Shown here: positions 54,851 through 64,000 of the stretch, in pieces
How the letters are laid out: every line of letters begins with the position of its first letter
How positions within the stretch are numbered: position 1 is the first letter of the stretch
NCBI GenBank assembly: GCA_030144725.1
Contig: JASKMD010000013.1
Location: 1 to 64,000, forward strand
Direction: 5' to 3'
Source of the DNA: Haematococcus lacustris
Lineage: Eukaryota; Chlorophyta; Chlorophyceae; Chlamydomonadales; Haematococcaceae
Length of the DNA: 64,000 nucleotides
The notes under the pieces: generated by a model
Told to the model about the DNA's origin: nothing
Databases searched by the model: none
What the model saw: the letters and a program-made list of their open reading frames with translations, nothing else
Program-made: the position numbers and the translations under genes

Positions 54851-56180
54851 CTTGACAACTTCGCATGGTTTGCATGGATGACGGCTTGCTCGTAGTGTGT
54901 CGCTGCGTTGCTAGGCTGGCTACGTTGGCTTCTTGCGTGGCTGCGTGGCTGCGACTTTGCGAGGTTGTGTAGCTGTGTCGCGATGCTGGTGAAGTGGCTG
55001 GACTGCGGGGCTGAGCTAGCTACGTAAATACGTGGCTGTACGCCTAGCTTCGAGGTTGGCTGCGTTATGGAAATGGAAATGGAAATGGCTGCAACGCTAG
55101 CTGAAACTACCTTGTGTGTCTGAGCTAGCTAGCTAGCTGCGATGTGGCTGGGAGCGAGCTGAGCTTCGGGCATGACTGCGAGGCTGCGAGGCTGGTTGCA
55201 AGGCGCCTGGCTACCTAGATGCGGGACGCGAATTAGGGGCAGTGTGGCTGCAAGGCTGCGAGGCTGAGTTTCTAGGCTGCTTATCCTCAAGGCTGACCTT
55301 CTAGCTGGCACTAGCTGCGGCTACGTTCCTAGCATGACTAGGATCGTCGCTAGTTGACTACGCCGCGTACTGGGCGGATGTTAGTTTTTCATATTTCATG
55401 TCTAACATGCAAGCCGATCTGCAGTTCGTGCCGCCCTTCACGCCCTCAATTCGGTAGCCCCTGCCCTCAGTTCGGTAGCCAGGCTAGGTAGCCAGGCGGC
55501 CACTGAGCCACATCGCAGCCACGCAACATCGCCACATCGCAGCCAGGCAGCCACATTCGGCCAGGCAGCCACATCTCACGTAGCGGCCAGCCTCCTAGCC
55601 AGTGTCGCAACCTGGAGATCTCAGCCAACTCCGTAGCCACGCGTTGCGCGATAACACACGGGCATTACCTCGCCACGCTTTGCGCGTAGCCAATGCGTTG
55701 CGAGGTAATGCACCGTTTCACATGCAGCGACCCATCTTTTTGCCTTTGACATGTACCCACCATCTCCGAGCCCATCTTCCCTGCCCCTTGTGCATCAAAC
55801 TCGGTGAGTGCATCTTGTACCCACCATTCATTGCTCCTCCTTTGACAACCTGTCACCTCCTTGCCGCAGGTCCACATCCCTTCCCCTTTCAGTCCCCTTC
55901 CTCCACCCCTCCCCCGCACCTCCCTCCTCCCTCTGTAAGTACGCTCCTTGCTTGCTGCAGGTCTGACGCCTATACTCCTGCCCCCTGCCTCCTTCACCCT
56001 TCCCTACCCTATCCCACCAATCCCACTTCTACTTCTCCCCAACCCCCGCTTCCCCTCTCCCCGTCACCTCTCCCCCACCCGCCCTCTTCCCACCACCACC
56101 ACCACCCCCTCCCTTCCCCCTCTCCCTCACAGCCAGCCCTCACAGCCCTCACAGCCCTCACAGCCAGCCCTCACAGCCAG
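54851..56180. other. Unique and pyrimidine-rich DNA without a gene
   Basis: 54880-55720 has GGCTGCGAGGCTGCG-like short repeats, no conserved frame. 55770-56180 is pyrimidine-rich and carries an intron-like cassette at 55804-55869, like 40.5-41.1 kb. Confidence 0.5.
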
Positions 56181-56183
56181 CCA

Positions 56184-56640
56184 GCTAGTACTGGTCAGCC
56201 AGCCAGTACTGGTCACAGCCAGCCAGCCAGTACTGGTCACAGCCAGCCAGCCAGTACTGGTCAGCCAGCCAGTACTGGTCACAGCCAGCCAGCCAGTACT
56301 GGTCAGCCAGCCAGTACTGGTCACAGCCAGCCAGCCAGTACTGGTCAGCCAGCCAGTACTGGTCACAGCCAGCCAGCCAGTACTGGTCAGCCAGCCAGTA
56401 CTAGTCACAGCCAGCCAGCCAGTACTGGTCAGCCAGCCAGTACTGGTCACAGCCAGCCAGCCAGTACTGGTCAGCCAGCCAGTACTGGTCACAGCCAGCC
56501 AGCCAGTACTGGTCAGCCAGCCAGTACTGGTCAGCCAGCCAGTATTGGTCACAGCCAGCCAGCCAGTACTGGTCAGCCAGCCAGTACTGGTCACAGCCAG
56601 CCAGCCAGTACTGGTCACAGCCAGCCAGCCAGTACTGTCA
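56184..56640. repeat. CCAGTACTGG palindrome array, inverted relative to 23868-25335
   Basis: About 22 units with the same 18/24-bp alternation. The downstream flank 56705-56860 matches the flank of the first array, so array and flank share an ancestor. Confidence 0.95.
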
Positions 56641-57179
56641 GCCTGGTTGTTAGTCAGTGTTGGTTGCCAGCCAGTGCTGGTTGCCAGCCAGTGTTGGTTG
56701 CCAGCCATTGCTGTGTGTTATGCCAGCCAGTAATGTGTGTCATGCATTGTAGTCATTGAGTACAGTAGAGCATTGCATGTAAGATGACTCTGTGTCACTT
56801 TGAAGGGGCTGGAGCATGGACGAGTACCTTCATTACATCAAGGTCGTTGGTCCCTATTTATAAGAGGACATTGACTTAGGACAACCAGCCCATGAGGTTG
56901 TGGAGGGGGTTGGTTGTACGGCGCTGTATACTATGTAACATTGTGATAACCAGGAGTGGGTCATAGCATGTGCATGTGGCTATAGAGTGTTATCCTCATG
57001 GTGATATGTACTCTGTATACCTTGCAACATCTGCAGCTCAGTATCACGTGTAAGTACATCCAACGGCTCTAGCCCAACGTGTAATAATCTCCAGCTTGGT
57101 AACCGTTTCCGAGCAAGCCCCTTCCTTCAGCCCTTTACCCAGCCCTTCAACACTTGAGGGGGTCACACAGCTACCCCAT
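56641..57179. other. Array flank without a gene
   Basis: Degenerate CCAGTGTTGG repeats to 56720, then DNA homologous (inverted) to 23640-23860. No gene recognised. Confidence 0.5.
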
Positions 57180-57601
57180 CCCTCTCGTTGCTGCTGCCCC
57201 CCTTCCCCCCTGCTGCTGCTGCCGCTGCTGCCCCCCTGCCCCATGCTGCTGCTGCTGCTGCCCCCCTGCCCCCCTGCTGCTGCTGCCGCTGCTGCCCACC
57301 TGCCCACCTGCTGCTGCTGCTGCTGCTGCTGGCCCCCTGCCCCCCTGCTGCTGCTGTTGCTGCCCCCCTTCCCCCCTGCTGCTGCTGCCGCTGCTGCCCC
57401 CCTTGCCCCCTGCTGCTGCTGCTGCCCCCCTGCCCCCCTGCTGCTGCTGCCGCTGCTGCCCCCCTGCCCACTTGCTGCTGCTGCTGCTGCTGGCACCCTG
57501 CCCCCCTGCTGCTGTTGTTGCTGCCCCCCTTCCCCCCTGCTGCTGTTGCCGCTGCTGCCCCCCTGCCCCCTGCTGCTGCTGCCGCTGCTGCCCCCCTGCC
57601 C

Positions 57602-57637
<36 letters not shown>

Positions 57638-57716
57638 CCCCTTCCCCCCTGCTGCTGCTGTTGATGCCGCCCCCCTGCCCCCCTTCTGCTGCTGCTGCTG
57701 GCCCCCTGCCCCAAGC
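57180..57716. repeat. (CTG)nCCCCCC array
   Basis: CTGCTGCTGCCGCTGCTG blocks separated by CCCCCCTGCC; leads into a palindrome array. Confidence 0.9.
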
Positions 57717-57722
57717 TCATGC

Positions 57723-58290
57723 GGTCAGCCAGTACTGGTTGGGGGCCAGCAAGTACTGGTTGGGGGCCAGCCAATACTGGTTGGGGGCCAGCCAGTACTG
57801 GTTGGGGGCCAGCCAGTACTGGTTGGGGGCCAGCCAGTACTGGTTGGGGGTCAGCCAGTACTGGTTGGGGGCCAGCCAGTACTGGTTGGGGGCCAGCCAG
57901 TACTGGTTGGGGGCCAGCCAGTACTAGTTGGGGGCCAGCCAGTACTGGTTGGGGGCCAGCCAGTACTGGTTGGGGGCCAGCCTGTACTGGTTTGGGGTCA
58001 GCCAGTACTGGTTGGGGGCCAGCCAGTACTGGTTGGGGGCCAGCCAGTACTGGTTGGGGGCCAGCCAGTACTGGTTGGGGGCCAGCCAGTACTGGTTGGG
58101 GGTTAGCCAGTACTGGTTGGAAGCCAGCCAGTACTGGTTTGGGGTAAACCAGTACTGGTTTGGGGTAAACCAGTACTAGTTTGGGGTGAACCAGTACTGG
58201 TTGGAGGTGGACCAGTATTGGTTGGGGGGCGGCCAGTACTGGTGGGGGGTGGACCAGTACTGGTTGGGGGTGGACCAGTACTGGTTTTCT
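57723..58290. repeat. CCAGTACTGGTTGGGGG array
   Basis: About 29 units of 20 bp (GCCAGCCAGTACTGGTTGGG), a third CCAGTACTGG array with a different spacer. Confidence 0.95.
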
Positions 58291-58813
58291 CGTATCTCCT
58301 CAGCCCGATTTTTCCTCGATTTTAGGTTTACACCACCATTCTTAGAACCGCTAAAAAATACAATCTATCAAAGCACTTTGTCAAAAAATTCAACTTTTCT
58401 CATGAACTTTTCTGCGAGTGCAGCTATGTGTATGTGTGTGTAAGCGTGCAAGTAGTATGTCACTGCATTATTATGTAACGAGGGGTTGAGATACGATGGT
58501 CATGACGTCTTAAAATGGCAACAGGTCACCCACTTAACAGCGCGTTTCCAATGGACGGAGAAAAGAGAAAAGAAATCGCCCATGTGCATGAATTCAAACG
58601 CGTTTCCAATGGACTGAGAAAAGAGATGCATGGAAGTCCACTTTCCAGCCCCCGCCAACGCCTTCATCGAACGAAGCCACACCCCCCAGCAACATTTAAG
58701 TGTTTCATCACGGCTTGCGCACAGAGGTTGATACTGCTCCGTTTGTCATCATGGCGTGCTTCAAGATGGATCTGCGTCATGCGAGGTGTGCAGCCCATGA
58801 ATCCAGCTGATCA

Positions 58814-59113
58814 GGTGATGGTTCTCTAGCTAATTAGGTAATGGTTATCCAGCCTTTTGTGTGTGTAACAGAAGACACACGACTGTTGTGTTACACCAAC
58901 CCATGGCTGCAAACAAAACAACAGCATCACGAATGCCCCTACCCTCTTGTAGAGCTGCAGCTGGCACTTGTCCACGGTGTGCCGGATGAGGGAACTGCCG
59001 CTTGGCCTCATGCAACCTACGATTGAAATCTGCCACAGCTTCAACCAAGACCTCATCCCTACGCAGCAACTCATCAGGATAACCATCACCTAATTAGCTA
59101 GAGAACCATCACC
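58814..59113. mobile_element. 300-bp element with 37-bp inverted ends (copy B)
   Basis: Duplicate of 19816-20115, nearly identical. Confidence 0.5.
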
Positions 59114-59258
59114 TGATTAGCTAGAGAACCATCACATGATCAGCTAGAAAACCATCACCATGGTGAGTTGCATTTTCCACACATGTGAAGAGCCGGCTTT
59201 GCACGCCCCACAGTGCAACTGGTGTCCACAGCTGCAACACTAAGGGTACTGTGTACCA

Positions 59259-60190
59259 CACTCCTACAAATTAGTCCCTGCGTTTTTCCCTGCGCTTTTG
59301 TCAACCTTGTCCAAATGGGCTAAAACTTGGCCAGTTGGTAGCTTGTGATGTAAGGATTCCATCCCAAAAGAAATCAGGTCAAAAGAATCAAAGGCGGAGG
59401 CTGGGCGGCCCGTGGCGTTCACGCAGGGACGGATGCAGGGATGGAGGGGGGGGCGCAGGGACGTGTGCAGGGATGGAGGGGGGGGTGCAGGGACGGATGC
59501 AGGGACGAGTGCAGGGATGAGTGCAGGGATTTCGGGCGCAGGGACGAGTGCAGGGATAAGCGCAGGGACGAGTGCAGGGATTTCGGGCGCAGGGACGAGT
59601 GCAGGGACGAGCGCAGGGACGAGTGCAGGGATGAGCGCAGGGACGAGTGCAGGGATTTCGAGCGCAGGGACGAGTGCAGGGATGAGCGCAGGGACGAGTG
59701 CAGGGATTTCGGGCGCAGGGACGAGTGCAGGGATTTCGGGCGCAGGGACGAGTGCAGGGATGAGCGCAGGGACGAGTGCAGGGATTTCGGGCGCAGGGAC
59801 GAGTGCAGGGACGAGCATCCCTGCACTCGTCCCTGCGCTCGTCCCTGCACTCGTCCCTGCGCCCGAAATCCCTGCACTCGTCCCTGCGCTTATCCCTGCA
59901 CTCGTCCCTGCGCCCGAAATCCCTGCACTCATCCCTGCACTCGTCCCTGCATCCGTCCCTGCACCCCCCCCTCCATCCCTGCACACGTCCCTTCGCCCCC
60001 CCCTCCATCCCTGCATCCGTCCCTGCGTGAACGCCACGGGCCGCCCAGCCTCCGCCTTTGATTTTTTTGACCTGATTTCTTTAGGGATGGAATCCTTACA
60101 TCACAAGCTACCAACTGGCCAAGTTTCAGCCCATTTGGACAAGGTTGACAAAAGCGCAGGGAAAAACGCAGGGACTAATTTGTAGGAGTG
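59259..60190. mobile_element. 932-bp foldback derivative of the CACTA-like family, TSD CA
   Basis: Both terminal inverted repeats and subterminal arrays are joined head-to-head at about 59817, with nothing between. CA on both sides (59257-59258, 60191-60192). The homologous site in copy A (20305-20306) has one CA and no insertion, proving element ends and target duplication. Confidence 0.95.
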
Positions 60191-60293
60191 CAGGCACATA
60201 GAACGCATCCCTCTGTGTACCCTCCTTGGGCGTGCCAGGGCCAAACGCCTAGGACATAATGGCTTCTCCTTCCACAGCTGCCAGCTGGTCCTG

Positions 60294-60799
60294 CTATTTC
60301 TGTTGCCTTTGGACCGCATGGTATAGAATGGCGAGCTGCTGAAGATACATCTGATGCACTCCTTGGGTTGCTGGTGCTGCACTACTTGCTGCTGCTGCTG
60401 CACCACTTGCTGGTGGTGCTCGACCCAAGGCTGTTGCTGCTGCACCCCAGGCTGTTGCTGCTGCACCACTGGCTGTTGCTGCTGCACCACTGGCTGCTGT
60501 TGCTGTACCATTGGCTGCTGGTGCTGCACCACTTGCTGCTGGTGCTTGGGGTGCTGGTGCTGCACCACTGATTGCTGGTGCTGCACCACTGGCTGCTGGT
60601 GCTGCACCACTGGCTGCTGCTGCTGCACCACTTGGTGGCTTGGGGTGTGTCCTGGTAGCTGACAACCTCACGGGAGTTGGAGGCACCATACGTGCTTCCT
60701 CTGGATTCTCCAGCTCTCTGATCATGCCTTGCAGTTCTTTCTCTTCCTCACGTAGCTTGGTGAAGTCTGCTTGCAACTCTACCTTGTCTTCACCACTTG
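60294..60799 (-). CDS. Putative terminal exon (copy B)
   Basis: Duplicate of 20408-20916, three bases shorter in the Ala repeat and still in frame. The CACTA derivative inserted about 100 bp downstream of its stop. Confidence 0.3.
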
Positions 60800-60974
60800 C
60801 TGCACAACAACACACAGCTAGAGCACAAACCATGATGGACAACTGCAACAACTGGGTGGGGAATGTGGGAGTGAGGAGGAAGTGAGGAGTGAGGAGGAAC
60901 AGGCACATGACATAACAGGCTGGATGAGCATGAGCATGAGCAAGCCCCTGTACTTCAAGATGGACTGGCGGACT

Positions 60975-61321
60975 CACTCCTACAAATTAATCTTTATGTC
61001 CGTCCCTGAGTGTTTACCAACCTTGTCCGATCGGGCTGAAATTTTAATAGATGGTAGTTTGCGAAAAATAAAACATATTTTGCAAGAAACATATTTTGAA
61101 AAAATCAACAGCTGTTGCGCTGTGGCCCGCAACCTATCCCTGCACTCATCCCTGCACTCTAGCCACAGGGCCACAGCGCAGCCGCCTTTGATTTTTATAA
61201 AATATTTATTCTGAAAAATATGTTTTAATTTCTGCAAACTACCATCTATCAAAATTTCAGCCCGATCGGACAAGGTCGGTCAACACGCAGGGACGGACGC
61301 AGGGATTAATTTGTAGGAGTG
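60975..61321. mobile_element. 347-bp MITE (copy B), TSD CT
   Basis: Duplicate of 21092-21438, carried along by the segmental duplication rather than inserted independently. Confidence 0.9.
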
Positions 61322-61549
61322 CTGAAGTCAAGCGCTTAGTGGCACTGCTCGGGCGCCTAGCTGTCGTCAATGCCACCACACTCATGCCTAAGACCTCTTC
61401 ACATATGGGGCTCTCCACCTGAGCAACAAAAAGCTCCAGAGTCAAAGCTGAGACAGAGCTGGAAGCGAGCAAGTGAGCAAGCAAAGCAAGCAAGCGTTGT
61501 TAAAACCTGTGCACTTTTTCGGTTGCCCGCAACCGAGAGAGTTTTAGCG

Positions 61550-61931
61550 ACAACACGGCCCGCTCCAAGCGCTCTGCGACCCGGATTCGCACACAGCTCA
61601 CCAAGACCAGCAGAACGAGATGCAGGACGACCACCGCTCACCCGAGACAGCTGGAACGTTGGGCCTCCTGGCCCACCACATCAGCAGGCTACCAGGTATG
61701 CGCATGGCCGTACTATTAATCTTGATACCTCTTGTCTTTACAGGGTCGGCGGTTACCAATCTCCGCCGACCTGCTTTTGCGGCATCTAGCGAAGCTTGCA
61801 GTGCTACACACACGGGACAGCGTTGGAACAGTCCTAAGACGCAGGTCGATTGGGATAGACCTTCAAACCATTGGCGACTGTGTCGGGCTATACCCGCGCA
61901 GATTGCACGAACACACTTGGCCACTGGCCTA
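61550..61931 (+). CDS. Two exon-like pieces of an unrecognised gene
   Basis: Up to 61694 the frame reads DNTARSKRSATRIRTQLTKT... to TSAGYQ. A clean intron (GTATGCGC...TCTTTACAG, 61695-61741) follows, and 61742-61931 continues in phase as GRRLPISADLLLRHLAKLAV...IDLQTIGDCVGLYPRRLHEH, stop TAG. The first part is very basic. I recognise no domain; upstream it is cut by the duplication boundary at 61512. Confidence 0.35.
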
Positions 61932-62085
61932 GGGGCTATACCCCACCACACATCCCTAGGGGCTATACCCCAACACACATCCCTCGGGGCTATACCCCAA
62001 CACACACCCATAGGGGCTATACCCCAACACACATCCCTAGGGGCTATACCCCAACACACATCCCTAGGGGCTATACCCAAACTAA
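61928..62085. repeat. 27-bp tandem repeat with GGGG-CTATA-CCCC hairpin
   Basis: Six units of GGGGCTATACCCCAACACAC plus ATCCCTA; each can form a 4-bp GC stem. Confidence 0.9.
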
Positions 62086-62087
62086 CA

Positions 62088-62427
62088 ACCCATGGCGCTC
62101 AGCCTCACCACCACCTACCAGACCGTCCTGCTGCACCCTGGCATGATCAGCCGGCCAGTTCACAAATGCAAGCTGCCCATGTTGACATGCAGGTCGACAT
62201 GGTACATGGCGCTCCGCCCCACCACCACCTGCCAGCCCATGTTATTGCCGCCACCCATGCTGGCCTGCTGCCCCGCAGCAGGTACCCTTATGCCTACAAC
62301 AACAAGTCAGGGAGTGTGCAGCAGTGTGCTCAGCCCACCACGCTGCCAGGAGCAGCCACGCATGCTGCACATGCTGGCCTGCTGCCCCGCACCAGGCACC
62401 CTCATGCCTACAACAACAAGTCAGGAT
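62088..62427 (+). CDS. His/Pro-rich coding-like segment (fragment)
   Basis: One frame reads HGAQPHHHLPD, HGAPPHHHLPA, then two copies of HAGLLPRSRYPYAYNNKSG-like peptide. Internal repetition at the protein level suggests a former coding exon. It is cut at 62427 by the CACTA end. No function assigned. Confidence 0.3.
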
Positions 62428-62541
62428 TTCTTTTGGGATGGACTCCTTACATCACAAGCTACCATCTGGCTAAGTTTCAGTCCATTTGGACAAGGTTGAC
62501 AAAAGCGCAGGGAAAAACGCAGGGACTAATTTGTAGGAGTG
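62428..62541 (-). mobile_element. Truncated right end of the CACTA-like element
   Basis: Matches 37937-38050 and continues through the same CAG-rich flank (62542-62637 against 38051-38146), so it is a duplicate of that junction, not a separate insertion. Confidence 0.85.
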
Positions 62542-62637
62542 CATGGGGCAGCAGCAGCAAAAGGGGGGCAGCAGCAGCAGCAACATGGGGGCAGCAGCAG
62601 CAGCATGGGGGCAGCAGCAGCAGTAGGGGGGCAGCAA

Positions 62638-63137
62638 NNNNNNNNNNNNNNNNNNNNNNNNNNNNNNNNNNNNNNNNNNNNNNNNNNNNNNNNNNNNNNN
62701 NNNNNNNNNNNNNNNNNNNNNNNNNNNNNNNNNNNNNNNNNNNNNNNNNNNNNNNNNNNNNNNNNNNNNNNNNNNNNNNNNNNNNNNNNNNNNNNNNNNN
62801 NNNNNNNNNNNNNNNNNNNNNNNNNNNNNNNNNNNNNNNNNNNNNNNNNNNNNNNNNNNNNNNNNNNNNNNNNNNNNNNNNNNNNNNNNNNNNNNNNNNN
62901 NNNNNNNNNNNNNNNNNNNNNNNNNNNNNNNNNNNNNNNNNNNNNNNNNNNNNNNNNNNNNNNNNNNNNNNNNNNNNNNNNNNNNNNNNNNNNNNNNNNN
63001 NNNNNNNNNNNNNNNNNNNNNNNNNNNNNNNNNNNNNNNNNNNNNNNNNNNNNNNNNNNNNNNNNNNNNNNNNNNNNNNNNNNNNNNNNNNNNNNNNNNN
63101 NNNNNNNNNNNNNNNNNNNNNNNNNNNNNNNNNNNNN
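62638..63137. other. Assembly gap (500 N)
   Basis: Exactly 500 undetermined bases between CAG-rich repeat and the inverted LINE copy. Confidence 0.99.
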
Positions 63138-64000
63138 CAAAGTGATCCGCTATTCGGGGGAGCCTGCTCTCATAGAAGTTGTCTATGTCTTGCATGGTGA
63201 CCCATTCATGCCCCGCGGCATTGTTCAGGGAGTAGACTTGACACGCGGAGCTGTCTGTATCTTGTTTAAAATGTTTAATAGCTGGGCCTGGGTTAGCTTC
63301 CACGTCCCCGGCGGCTAGTAGGAGCCAGGCCACGTAGACTGCCCGTGCGGCGGCTATGGGGTTAAAGGTGCATGTGGTCCAACTAGTTTCGCCTGTAGTT
63401 GTTTGATAACAACAGTAGACATGGAGAGTGCTGTTGTATTGGTAGGCTGTGTATGGGCGGCCGTCCTTAGCTCCATGCGTGGAGAGGTGGAATCTGTTGG
63501 CGAGTTTGCTTATAGAGCTAGAGGCGGCTAGGGTGCCATCTAGGCCGGTCATAAGGTTGTACCCGATGGCTCGTGTTGTGCATCTGTAGGAGCCTAGTCG
63601 TTTGCGGTGTCGCCTAAGGCATTGTCTGGATTCTGCAGCTGTGGGTTTGTGGTGGTGCTGGATGCCTGTGTTAAGGATGGATATACCTACCGCGAGGAGA
63701 AGGAGGCGGTTCACTATCTGGTTCAGTTTGTTGATAGCTCTACCCGTGTGGCGTTGTTGATTGCTGACATCCAGCCTGTTAACATGGGTTACATTGCAAG
63801 TATGTGGCATAGTGCCCACTCGGGGCAAAGGGGCAGCGAGGGTGGCAAGCCATTCATGATATAGCTTCAAGTGTCCACCCCTACTATGGAGTGTCCCTTC
63901 TATCTGCTTGTGTGAGTCGATGGAGTGCCCAAGGCACTGCAACCACTCCTTCCCATTCTTTCTCCAGCGGGCCCCTGCCGTGAGGCTCTCCGTCCTCCTG
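63138..64000 (-). mobile_element. Second, inverted copy of the LINE 5' region
   Basis: Reverse complement of 451-1315 with about three differences in 863 bp. Codes the basic N-terminal protein and the identical 2A-like peptide, ending in the gap after RIADHF. The element continues beyond the right edge of the window. Confidence 0.93.

Larger units (their letters stand above)
58438..61512 (+). repeat. Segmental duplication, copy B
   Basis: Direct copy of 19440-21629 with the 932-bp CACTA derivative inserted at its CA (59257-59258). The right boundary falls after GTTAAAACCTGTGC, where the copies diverge abruptly. Confidence 0.92.

Noticed and set aside
62428..62541. Independent insertion of a CACTA-like element
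   Set aside because: The flank beyond the terminus is the same as at 38051-38146, so the junction itself was duplicated.

Overview
This is repeat-dominated nuclear DNA of a eukaryote, most likely a chlorophyte green alga close to Chlamydomonadales. Reasons: genes are split by many short GT-AG introns; a LINE carries both an APE-type and a restriction-like endonuclease (the Dualen/RandI class, known from Chlamydomonas); a chromovirus and a CACTA-like DNA transposon are present; and GC-rich microsatellites and minisatellites fill much of the rest. Internal TTAGGG/CTAGGG arrays are intronic here, not telomeric. I see no bacterial operon, rRNA, tRNA or CRISPR array. The species call is inference. 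Many long apparent ORFs are microsatellite translations and are left out.

Layout: 1-430 minisatellite; 428-10046 Dualen-like LINE with a 2A-like peptide, two Josephin-like protease domains, APE, RT, PHD, RNase H, zinc knuckle and restriction-like endonuclease; 10047-12450 two inverted ends of a transposon family with CACTCG termini around microsatellites; 12.5-19.4 kb simple repeats and satellites; 19440-21629 a segment duplicated at 58438-61512; 21640-22652 a SANT/Myb-like exon and the 3' exons of an ABCG-type transporter; 23.9-26.2 kb CCAGTACTGG and CAG/C-rich arrays; 26259-38050 a complete 11.8-kb CACTA-like transposon with two divergent multi-exon genes; 38.3-44.8 kb palindrome satellites and an inverted repeat around a 500-N gap; 44809-50853 an intact young Ty3/gypsy chromovirus; 51434-54663 a 3.2-kb foldback derivative of the CACTA-like family; 54.7-58.4 kb more satellites; 58438-61512 the second copy of the duplicated segment, with a CACTA derivative inserted in it; then exon fragments, a second 500-N gap, and an inverted copy of the LINE 5' end to the window edge.

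How the parts work together: the 26-38 kb element encodes a CACTA-like transposase (minus strand) and a second protein (plus strand) between about 170-bp terminal inverted repeats and subterminal CGCAGGGA-type arrays. At least six other elements in the window share its CACTCCTACAAATTA terminus and 2-bp target duplications, so it is the probable source of their mobility. Two insertions can be proved inside the window because the empty site is also present: the CACTA derivative at 59259-60190 (empty site 20305-20306) and the chromovirus (empty site 40498-40502).
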